Source: Deltaproteobacteria bacterium
GTDB taxonomy: Bacteria; Desulfobacterota; GWC2-55-46
Direction of reading: 5' to 3'
Length of the DNA: 64,000 nucleotides
Assembly (NCBI GenBank): GCA_016218105.1
Contig: JACRET010000005.1
Span: 1-64,000 of the forward strand
Shown in pieces: positions 36,137-43,226 of the stretch. Below the pieces are notes generated by a model, which had not been told where the DNA came from, ran no database searches, and saw only the letters and a program-made list of their open reading frames with translations. The position numbers and the translations under genes are program-made. Within the stretch, counting starts at the first letter, position 1. Every line of letters starts with the position of its first letter.

Positions 36137-36646
36137 ATGGCCCTTCGTCTCGTGATCGACGGTTATAACCTCCTGGGGGTTCTCCCCCGCGAGGAGAAAT
36201 TTGGCGACATGGAAACCAAAAGGGACGGCCTCATCGAAAGCCTTTCCATCTATAAACGGCTTAGAAAGGTTAAGATCACCGTCGTCTTCGACGGGACGCG
36301 TTCAAAGAGGCTTACCCGCCAGAGAGAGGTAAAATCCGGGATAGAGGTAGTCTTCTCAAAGGACGGCGAGGAGGCGGACAGGGTCATAAAAGACCTCGCA
36401 AGCTCTGCGGGCAGCGGGCTTACGATAGTGACGTCGGACAGGGATATCTCCAACCTGGCAAAGGCTAAAGGGGCAGTCGTAATAGATTCAAACGAGTTTC
36501 TCGGCTTGCTCGATGCCGCGCTCTACGAAGACCTTAAGGGCGTTGACCCCGAAGGCGAAGATGAAGGCTCCGCAAGGAAAAAAGGGGCTTCGAGGAAGCA
36601 AAAAAAAGCCGACAGGAAAAAGGCCCAGCGGATAAAGAAGTTGTAG
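36137..36646 (+). CDS. NYN-domain protein (YacP/DUF901 family)
   Basis: A 169-residue PIN-like nuclease domain protein. Acidic catalytic positions are in LVIDGYNLLG, VVFDGTRS, DGEEADRVIKD and VTSDRDISNLA. The tail is very basic (KKGASRKQKKADRKKAQRI), suited to binding RNA. Bacillus YacP (Rae1) cleaves mRNA in the ribosome; the role here is not established. It lies 18 bp before the metallo-beta-lactamase-fold gene. Confidence 0.88.
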   Translation: MALRLVIDGYNLLGVLPREEKFGDMETKRDGLIESLSIYKRLRKVKITVVFDGTRSKRLTRQREVKSGIEVVFSKDGEEADRVIKDLASSAGSGLTIVTSDRDISNLAKAKGAVVIDSNEFLGLLDAALYEDLKGVDPEGEDEGSARKKGASRKQKKADRKKAQRIKKL

Positions 36647-36664
36647 CCCCTCCAGACCAATCCC

Positions 36665-37609
36665 ATGAGAAAACTACACGCTACAAAAGACGGCAGGTTT
36701 TTCAACCCCTGGCCCGGCGGATCAAGGGCGAGCTATCTGGGGCTCGTCAAGTGGCTGCTATTCTCCCGGAACAAGTACCGGGCGGAAAAGAAAAAAGAGG
36801 CCACCTTTACTGTCGTCAAGCCTGATTTTAAAAGGCTTGAAGCCTCCGGCAAGGATTATCTCGTATGGCTGGGACACTCTACCGTACTCTTGAAAATAGC
36901 GGGAAAGGTATTGATAACAGACCCGGTGTTCTGGGACGTGAACCCCTTCATAAGGAGAAAGACGCCTCTTCCGATAGACCCCGTTAGTCTCCCCAAAATA
37001 GATTTTTGCCTTATCTCTCACGGGCACCTCGACCACCTGAACACAAAAAGCATAAGATTCCTTAGAGACCACTCAGACCCGGCCTTTATTACAGGCCCCG
37101 GCTTCAGATCCCTTCTGAAGCGGCTCGGCACAGAAAAAAACATAGTCCTCGACTGGTGGGAAGAACACAGGGCGAACGGTCTTAAAATAACCTCCCTTCC
37201 GGCACAGCACTGGTCAAAGAGGGGTTTTTTCGACACCAACAGGATGCTGTGGTGCAGCTTCCTTATAGAAAAAAACGGATTTAAATATTACTGGATCGGT
37301 GACAGCGGATACTTCGGAGGGTTTAAGGAGATCGGGGTCGAGTTCGGGCCAATGGACATCCTGCTCGTTCCTATCGGTGCATATGAACCAAGATGGTTTA
37401 TGAAGAGGAATCACTTGAATCCTGAAGAGGCTCTGCAAGCGGCAAGGGATTTACTGGCAAAGCGGGTCATTCCGATACACTGGGGGACTTTCGACCTTTC
37501 GGACGAACCTCTGTGGCTGCCGCTCCGGCGTCTGAAAGAGATTTACGACCCTCAAAAGGACGCGCCCCTGACAATACTAGGCCACGGGGAGGATTTTATA
37601 ATCAGCTAA
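36665..37609 (+). CDS. Metallo-beta-lactamase-fold hydrolase, NAPE-PLD/UlaG-like
   Basis: A 314-residue metal hydrolase. The first strand LVWLGHSTVLLKIAGKVLITDPVF and the HxHxDH site (SHGHLDHL) are clear. Further metal ligands are in PAQHWSKRG, WIGDSGYF and PIHWGTF. The layout (an N-terminal ~50-residue lead with FNPWPGG, then this core) resembles bacterial NAPE-PLD-like proteins acting on membrane phospholipids, but a specific substrate cannot be assigned. The 3' end overlaps plsY, convergent, by 4 bp. Confidence 0.88.
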   Translation: MRKLHATKDGRFFNPWPGGSRASYLGLVKWLLFSRNKYRAEKKKEATFTVVKPDFKRLEASGKDYLVWLGHSTVLLKIAGKVLITDPVFWDVNPFIRRKTPLPIDPVSLPKIDFCLISHGHLDHLNTKSIRFLRDHSDPAFITGPGFRSLLKRLGTEKNIVLDWWEEHRANGLKITSLPAQHWSKRGFFDTNRMLWCSFLIEKNGFKYYWIGDSGYFGGFKEIGVEFGPMDILLVPIGAYEPRWFMKRNHLNPEEALQAARDLLAKRVIPIHWGTFDLSDEPLWLPLRRLKEIYDPQKDAPLTILGHGEDFIIS

Positions 37610-38214
37610 CCCTTCTTGCCGCCGATCTTGTTCTCCCGCCCCTCTACAAGCCTTTTGATATTTTCGCTGTGCTTTATTATCACGAGCGCGCTTATGATAA
37701 CCCCCATCGGCACGAACGGCTTTCCCCTCGTAAGGAATGAGAGGAACACCGGCATTGTCGCCGAGGCTATCATAGAACCTAATGATACGTATCTCTTGAG
37801 AAAGACCGCTACGGCAAAGACTACCGCGCTTAAAAGTGTTGCCAGCGGACAAACTACCAGCATGACCCCGCACGCTGTAGCAACCCCCTTCCCTCCCCTG
37901 AAACCCAGATACAACGGGTAGAGGTGTCCAGCGAAGGCCGCCAGGCCCGTTAAACTGACGAGCCTTACATCCTGAGTTACCCTTAACGCGATAAAGACAG
38001 GGATCGCGCCCTTTAGCAGATCACATATCAGGGTAAGTATACCGGCGAATTTTCCCGACGTCCTTCCGACGTTTGTGGCGCCGATATTTTTACTGCCGCT
38101 CATCCGGGGGTCTCTGCCGCCGAATAGCCGCGAGATCAATATGCCTGACGGGACGCTCCCCAACAGATAGGCGGCTGGTATAAAGATCAGATACAAAATC
38201 ATATTTGAAGGCAT
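37606..38214 (-). CDS. plsY: Glycerol-3-phosphate acyltransferase PlsY
   Basis: A 202-residue inner-membrane enzyme with about five helices that transfers the acyl group of acyl-phosphate to glycerol-3-phosphate, the first step in phospholipid synthesis. The three family motifs are visible: SVPSGILISRLFGGRDPRMSGSKNIGATNV, the GGKGVATACGV loop and the H of FAGHLYPLYLGF. It converges on the metallo-hydrolase gene. Confidence 0.94.
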   Translation of the reverse strand: MPSNMILYLIFIPAAYLLGSVPSGILISRLFGGRDPRMSGSKNIGATNVGRTSGKFAGILTLICDLLKGAIPVFIALRVTQDVRLVSLTGLAAFAGHLYPLYLGFRGGKGVATACGVMLVVCPLATLLSAVVFAVAVFLKRYVSLGSMIASATMPVFLSFLTRGKPFVPMGVIISALVIIKHSENIKRLVEGRENKIGGKKG

Positions 38215-38334
38215 AACGGCTCGGCTAAACCTCTCCTGTTATTATTTCCCGGGTACTCCCACGCGGCTTGACGACGCGCGCTTCAGGCCCGGCAAAAGAT
38301 TAGCATAATTGGATAATATATCAATAAATTATCT

Positions 38335-38904
38335 GACAGTTTGCTGAAAAACCTGAAATTTGCAGGCTCTCAAAAAGCTTCAGCAGGGCCCGTTCACCGA
38401 ACGGGCCGGGATCAAGGGAACCCTGCTGCAAGAAAAACCTCCCCTCCCTTGATGGGAGGGGACTGAGGGGAGGGTGAAAATTGAAGCTCCCTGCGGCAAG
38501 CTGCGGGAAATGCGCTCGCTATGCATATTCAAACCTCTTGGTAAAAGGCCTTTTTGCGCGTTGCCACGCACCTCTGGGGTATTGGCTCTGCACGCTGTCG
38601 GCTCTCTCCCTCCAATGGAACTAAAGCCCGGCCGTTCGCCTCCTTTATGCTCGCTACGCAATACCCCCTGTGATTTTTTAAAAACTAAAAGCAAAACGAA
38701 TATCATTGCGAGTTGAGCGAGGCAAGCTCTTTTTAAAGCCCCCTCACAGGGGCTTCTTCTGTGTAGGGCCCGTTCTCCGAACGGGCCGGGAAACTATAAG
38801 GGAAACTCAGGAAGCAAGGAATGAGGCGCACTTTGTTTTGTCTGTACGCCGCAGTGACGAACGACGCTGACAACGCGGCAGATGGAATTTTTCAGCAGCC
38901 TGTT
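38335..38904. repeat. Large composite repeat block
   Basis: The longest mosaic in the window, in the 785-bp gap between plsY and glmS. Outer ends GACAGTTTGCTGAAAAA and TTTTTCAGCAGCCTGTT are inverted repeats. Inside, in order, are a GGGCCCGTTC hairpin (38392), the CCCCTCCC palindrome (38447-38480), a deleted two-hairpin repeat (38483-38530), the GGGGTATTG...CAATACCCC element (38576-38667), another GGGCCCG hairpin (38764-38790) and GTACGCCGCAGTGACG. There is no gene. Confidence 0.78.
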
Positions 38905-38929
38905 GGTTTTGTTCAAAGGGTTTTAAAGC

Positions 38930-38977
38930 TTACTCAGCAGTGACACCCTTGGCGAGGATACGGGGGCGGCGGAGACT
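38930..38977 (-). pseudogene. Remnant of a glmS 3' end
   Basis: On the minus strand, the 16 codons ending in TAA at 38930-38932 read L-S-L-R-R-P-R-I-L-A-K-G-V-T-A-E. The last eleven match the end of GlmS (P-R-N-L-A-K-S-V-T-V-E) at 8 of 11 positions, including the stop. Sequence further upstream is unrelated. It looks like the tail of a decayed second copy, 67 bp beyond the intact glmS stop. Confidence 0.6.
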
Positions 38978-38999
38978 AAGCTTGCAACGGCCCTCAGGC

Positions 39000-40820
39000 T
39001 TACTCGACCGTAACGCTCTTGGCGAGGTTACGGGGCTGGTCTACGTCCGTTCCTTTCAAGACCGCTATGTGGTAGGCGAGTATCTGAAGCGGCACCGCCA
39101 TCAATATGGGCATCAGGTGCGAAGATGCCGCCGGCACCCTGATGATATCGTCAGCCTTCTGAGAGGCTTCTATGTCTCCGTCGTTTACGAGGGCTATGGT
39201 ACGGCCCCCGCGCGCCTTTACCTCTTCCATGTTCCCCAGCATCTTCGGGTAGCTTAAATCCTTAGGCGCGATTATAACGACAGGCATATTCTCGTCTATC
39301 AGCGCTATCGGGCCGTGCTTCATCTCTCCGGCGGCGTATCCTTCGGCATGGATGTATGATATCTCCTTGAGCTTAAGGGCGCCTTCAAGGGCTATCGGGT
39401 AATTGACGCCCCTTCCGAGGTATATGAAGTCCCTCAGATGGAAATACTTTTTCGCGAGGGCCTCTATCGCCGGGGCCTGGTCGAGCGTCATTTCTATCTT
39501 CTTGGGGAGCTTTACAAGCTCCTGTATAAGGGCGACGCCAGCCTCATTCGATAGCCTGCCGGAAGCCCTTCCGAAGAATAGCGCCAGGATATATAAAGCC
39601 GTCAGCTGGGTCGTAAACGCCTTTGTCGATGCCACACCTATCTCCGGGCCGGCGTGGGTCATGAGAGACCAGTCGGTCTCTCTCGTAAGGCTGCTCTCCA
39701 TCACATTGCATATCGATATCGTAGCCGCGCCTCTTCTCTTCACCTCTTTTACGGCCGCCAGTGTATCGGCCGTCTCGCCCGACTGAGATATGGAGATGAC
39801 GAGGGTCTTCTTGTCTATAAGCGGGTTCCGGTAACGGAACTCGGAGGCGAGGTCCACTTCGGTCGGGACCCTGAAAAACTCTTCGAACAGGAATTTGCCC
39901 ACCAGCCCCGCGTGCCATGACGTGCCGCAGGCCACGATATATATCCTCTCGATATCCTTGACGGGGATATCGAATTTATTCAAATAAATATCACCGCTCT
40001 CTTCCCGTACAAGCCCCCTGAAGGTGTCCGTCACGGCCCTGGGCTGCTCGAATATCTCCTTAAGCATGAAGTGGCGGTATCCGCCCTTCTCCGCCATTAT
40101 CGGCGACCAGTTTATGGAAGAGGGCGCCCTCTTTACCTCCGCACCGTCGAAGGTGCTTATCGTAGCGCCGTCCCTGGTGATAGTCACCATCTCGCCGTCT
40201 TTAAGAAAAACAGCCTGCCTTGTCACATTCAATATGGCCGGGATGTCCGACGACAGTATGGCCTCGTGCCTGCCTATGCCGAGTATTAGAGGGCACTCCA
40301 TCCTCGCGCCGACGATCTTGTCCGGCTCATGCTCGCTTATGGCGGCAAGCGCGTATGTGCCTTTAACAAGCCTTACGGCCGCGCGCACGGCTTCCTGCAG
40401 GTCTTTCCCCTGCTTGATCTCGCGGCAGATAAGATGCGAGAGTATCTCGGTGTCGGTTTCGGACTTGAACTTCGCCCCCTCTCTCTGGAGCTCCTCTTTT
40501 AAAGGTATGTAGTTCTCGATTATTCCGTTATGCACAACCGCTACGCCGCCCTCTATGTGAGGATGGGCGTTCTGCTCCGTTGGCCTTCCGTGGGTGGCCC
40601 ATCGCGTGTGTCCTATGCCGATATTGCCGTCAAGCGGCTTTTTCAGCACCTCGGCCGAGAGCTTCTCAAGCTTGCCGACGCTTCTCCTTAACTCGACCTT
40701 GCCGTCCTTTAATACAGCGATACCCGAAGAATCGTAGCCGCGGTACTCAAGTTTTTTAAGCCCCTCAAGGAGCACTTCCACCGAGTCTCTCGTCCCGACA
40801 TAACCAACAATGCCGCACAT
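39000..40820 (-). CDS. glmS: Glutamine-fructose-6-phosphate aminotransferase
   Basis: A 606-residue enzyme making glucosamine-6-phosphate for cell wall and LPS. The glutaminase domain starts with the nucleophile in MCGIVGYVG (Cys after Met removal) and has the HTRWATHG motif. Two SIS sugar-binding domains follow (CGTSWHAG, SISQSGETADTLAA, STKAFTTQ, EGALKLKEISYIHAEGYAAGEMKHGP), and the end is DQPRNLAKSVTVE. GAGG precedes the ATG. It is 47 bp after glmU and clearly in one operon. Confidence 0.97.
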   Translation of the reverse strand: MCGIVGYVGTRDSVEVLLEGLKKLEYRGYDSSGIAVLKDGKVELRRSVGKLEKLSAEVLKKPLDGNIGIGHTRWATHGRPTEQNAHPHIEGGVAVVHNGIIENYIPLKEELQREGAKFKSETDTEILSHLICREIKQGKDLQEAVRAAVRLVKGTYALAAISEHEPDKIVGARMECPLILGIGRHEAILSSDIPAILNVTRQAVFLKDGEMVTITRDGATISTFDGAEVKRAPSSINWSPIMAEKGGYRHFMLKEIFEQPRAVTDTFRGLVREESGDIYLNKFDIPVKDIERIYIVACGTSWHAGLVGKFLFEEFFRVPTEVDLASEFRYRNPLIDKKTLVISISQSGETADTLAAVKEVKRRGAATISICNVMESSLTRETDWSLMTHAGPEIGVASTKAFTTQLTALYILALFFGRASGRLSNEAGVALIQELVKLPKKIEMTLDQAPAIEALAKKYFHLRDFIYLGRGVNYPIALEGALKLKEISYIHAEGYAAGEMKHGPIALIDENMPVVIIAPKDLSYPKMLGNMEEVKARGGRTIALVNDGDIEASQKADDIIRVPAASSHLMPILMAVPLQILAYHIAVLKGTDVDQPRNLAKSVTVE

Positions 40821-40867
40821 TCCTTAACCTCTTTTACAGTTAAAATAATAGGCCATCCATGGCATGA

Positions 40868-42268
40868 TCAATGGCCCTGAGATTTTTTAGACCTCTTCTT
40901 TTTCGCCCAGCCTTCTATCACCCGCTCCCTTGCCCTTGTGATCACGAGGGCGTCGGGCGGGACGTCTTTTGTGACCGTGCTCCCGGAACCGACGTAAGCC
41001 CCTTTTCCGACCCTTACAGGCGCCACGAGCTGGGAGTCGCTCCCGATGAACGCTCCGTCCTCTATCGTCGTCTGATATTTATTTACCCCGTCATAGTTGC
41101 AGGTTATGGTGCCCGCGCCTATGTTCACGTCATCGCCTATCACCGAATCGCCAAGATACGCAAGGTGGTTTGCCTTGCTGCCCTTGCCGATAACCGTCTT
41201 TTTGACCTCGACAAAGTTGCCTATCCTGACCTTGTCCTTGATATCGTTGCCGGGCCGCAGCCTCGCGAAAGGCCCTATCTGAACATCATTTCCGGCAACG
41301 GTAGACTCTATCAATGTATGGCTCTTCACGATAGAATTATCGCCGATCCTGGAGGCCTCGATCCTTACGCCTTCTTCGATAATGCAGTTCGCGCCTATCC
41401 CGGTATCTCCCCTCAGATGAACCCCTGGATATATCGTAGTATCGACGCCGATCGTCACCCCGTGATCTATGTAGGTGGTGTCAGGGTCTATTATGGTTAT
41501 GCCGCCGAGCATATGGGCGTCCGATATCCTCCGCCTCATCAGCGCGTTCGCGCGGGCGAGTTCGATCCGGTTGTTTATGCCCATGACTTCGTCGGGCTCC
41601 ATGTGGGTCAATCCCACAACCCTGTGCCCCTGTGACGTTGCCATCTGAATAAGGTCGGGCAGATAGTACTCGCCCTGGGCATTCTCTTTGCCGAGCTTTT
41701 TTATATTCTCTTTCAGAAAATCGGACTTGATCAGGTAAATGCCGGAGTTGACCTCGTTTATTCTTTTCTGGAGGACGCTGCAATCCTTGTCCTCGACTAT
41801 CCTTGTCACAGCGCCGCTACTATCCCGTACGACCCTTCCGTAGCCCCTCGGGTCTTCGAGTATCGTGGTAATAAGCGAAACAACGGGCTTTTTTCTTCCA
41901 TTGCCCCTGTGCATCTTCAAAAACGCGTTGATCGTATCTTTTGAGATAAGCGGGACATCGCCGGATAGTATGAGCACATCGCCTTTAAACCCGGCCAGCG
42001 CCTTCGACGCGATAAGTACCGCGTGCCCGGTGCCGAGTTGCTCCTTCTGCAACGCGTAAGATATTTTATTTGATTTAAAGGCGGCCTTGACGTCCTGGGC
42101 TCCGTGGCCGACGACCACGACGACCTTTCCAGGCTTTAGCCCGGAGAGAAGGCTTAAGGGATAGAAGAGCATCGGTTTTCCGGCAACTCTGTGGAGCACC
42201 TTCGGTATATTCGATTTCATCCGTGTGCCCTTGCCTGCCGCAAGGACGATCGCCGCGATATTTTTCAT
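40868..42268 (-). CDS. glmU: Bifunctional UDP-N-acetylglucosamine pyrophosphorylase / GlcN-1-P acetyltransferase
   Basis: A 466-residue enzyme catalysing the last two steps of UDP-GlcNAc synthesis. The N-terminal uridylyltransferase has AIVLAAGKGTRMKS. The C-terminal left-handed beta-helix begins near residue 250, with NFVEVKKTVIGKGSKANHLAYLGD and GAGTITCNYDGVNK marking acetyltransferase activity. The start at 42268 gives the canonical N-terminus; the in-frame codon at 42304 adds a foreign leader. The promoter seems to lie only a few bases upstream. Confidence 0.96.
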   Translation of the reverse strand: MKNIAAIVLAAGKGTRMKSNIPKVLHRVAGKPMLFYPLSLLSGLKPGKVVVVVGHGAQDVKAAFKSNKISYALQKEQLGTGHAVLIASKALAGFKGDVLILSGDVPLISKDTINAFLKMHRGNGRKKPVVSLITTILEDPRGYGRVVRDSSGAVTRIVEDKDCSVLQKRINEVNSGIYLIKSDFLKENIKKLGKENAQGEYYLPDLIQMATSQGHRVVGLTHMEPDEVMGINNRIELARANALMRRRISDAHMLGGITIIDPDTTYIDHGVTIGVDTTIYPGVHLRGDTGIGANCIIEEGVRIEASRIGDNSIVKSHTLIESTVAGNDVQIGPFARLRPGNDIKDKVRIGNFVEVKKTVIGKGSKANHLAYLGDSVIGDDVNIGAGTITCNYDGVNKYQTTIEDGAFIGSDSQLVAPVRVGKGAYVGSGSTVTKDVPPDALVITRARERVIEGWAKKKRSKKSQGH

Positions 42269-42277
42269 AGTTAAAAG

Positions 42278-42304
42278 ATTATACTGAAGCCCTTTATTCG
42301 TCAA
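42278..42304 (-). promoter_or_regulatory. Possible promoter for glmU-glmS, close to the start codon
   Basis: On the minus strand TATAAT (42278-42283) lies 9 bp before the glmU ATG, with TTGACG (42299-42304) 15 bp upstream of it (short of the usual 17). If used, the transcript would begin within a few bases of the ATG, giving a leaderless or near-leaderless mRNA. No Shine-Dalgarno sequence is visible, which fits. Confidence 0.35.
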
Positions 42305-42453
42305 GAATTTAGATACTTAACCGGCGAGTACGAACAGCTCTTGATTATAACACACCATTTAAAAAATAATTTCAAAAAATGAAAAAAACCGCCTCGCGCA
42401 TCCCGCGGGATATCCAGCTCCAAAAATAAAAAGGACGCCCTGTCGGGACGCCA

Positions 42454-42492
42454 GGGCAGCTGAGCGGCCTTCCGTACGGCATGGAACGGAAG
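42454..42492 (-). pseudogene. Duplicated fragment of the zinc-ribbon gene
   Basis: These 39 bases match 43089-43127 at 37 positions. On the minus strand they encode FRSMPYGRPLSCP against FRSMPHGKPLSCP in the intact protein. A degraded copy of the GGCGCCCTGTCGGGGCGCC terminator (42433-42452) sits beside it, so the fragment and a terminator-like hairpin both appear twice. Confidence 0.6.
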
Positions 42493-42499
42493 TGGTCCC

Positions 42500-42909
42500 G
42501 TTTCTCCGAACGGGCCGGGATGTGAAAATTCATGCCTTTCTGTAAGACCTTTTTGCGCGCTGCCGCGCGCTTTCGGGGTATTGCTCTGCTCGCTGTCGGC
42601 TCTCTCCCTCCGATAGAACTGAAGCCCGGTCGTTCGCCTCCTTTATGCTCGCTACGCAATACCCCTGTATTCTGTTAAAGAATAAAAACCTCTGAAATAT
42701 CTTAGACCTTCTAATTACTCATCTCCCGAAGGGTGTAGGGCCCGGTCCCCGAACGGGCCGGGATCGACTGAAAAACCCGAATTTATTGAAGATCCCCGCG
42801 GCAAGCTGAGGGGATCTTCAATATGTAAGGAAACAATTTCTACTCGCTCGCTTTCGCCGCAGTGACGAGCGACAATGGCAACGAAGCAGATGGGCTTTTT
42901 CAGCAGCCT
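42500..42909. repeat. Repeat mosaic between glmU and the zinc-ribbon gene
   Basis: Contents in order: GTGAAAATTCATGCC leader module (42522), the GGGGTATTG...CAATACCCC element (42575-42665), a GGGCCCGGTCCCC hairpin (42738-42763), left-end remnant CTGAAAAACCCG (42769), a truncated two-hairpin repeat (42788-42860) and the right end GCTTTTTCAGCAGCC (to 42908). There is no gene; 42305-42430 is AT-rich and unremarkable. Confidence 0.72.
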
Positions 42910-42915
42910 CTAAAT

Positions 42916-42950
42916 AAAGAAAGGGCGCCCTGTCGGGGCGCCCTTTCTTT
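42916..42950 (-). terminator. Terminator after the nrdJ / zinc-ribbon unit
   Basis: AAAGAAAGGGCGCC and GGCGCCCTTTCTTT form a long perfect stem around a short CTGTCGG loop region, with an adjoining T-rich end on the minus strand. It follows the zinc-ribbon stop by about 20 bp. Confidence 0.75.
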
Positions 42951-42967
42951 AAAAAGTCATTTGCCTT

Positions 42968-43189
42968 TTACAGTTTTATCTTCCGCTTGACTAGCCGCTC
43001 TTCAAATGACTGCTCGAACATATCCGCCTCGGCCTCCTGCTCGGTCATGGACTGGCCTTTTAAATCCAGCTGTACCGAAGAGCAGAAGGGGCAGCTGAGC
43101 GGCTTTCCGTGCGGCATGGAACGGAAGCCTTGCTTGAAGAGCAGGCCGCATTTGCGGCATTCAATATCAATATCTATATCCAGGTCCAT
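42968..43189 (-). CDS. Small zinc-ribbon protein
   Basis: A 73-residue soluble protein. Two CxxC pairs (CRKCG and CPFCSS) make a single zinc ribbon in the first half. The rest is an acidic helix ending in a basic RLVKRKIKL. AAGGGG precedes the ATG. It lies 37 bp after nrdJ on the same strand and is probably co-transcribed. The function is unknown; an accessory role for the RNR is speculative. A 39-bp fragment of the gene is duplicated at 42454-42492. Confidence 0.72.
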   Translation of the reverse strand: MDLDIDIDIECRKCGLLFKQGFRSMPHGKPLSCPFCSSVQLDLKGQSMTEQEAEADMFEQSFEERLVKRKIKL

Positions 43190-43226
43190 GCAAACCCCTT
43201 CCGCTTATTGACGGATTTATTTACGC

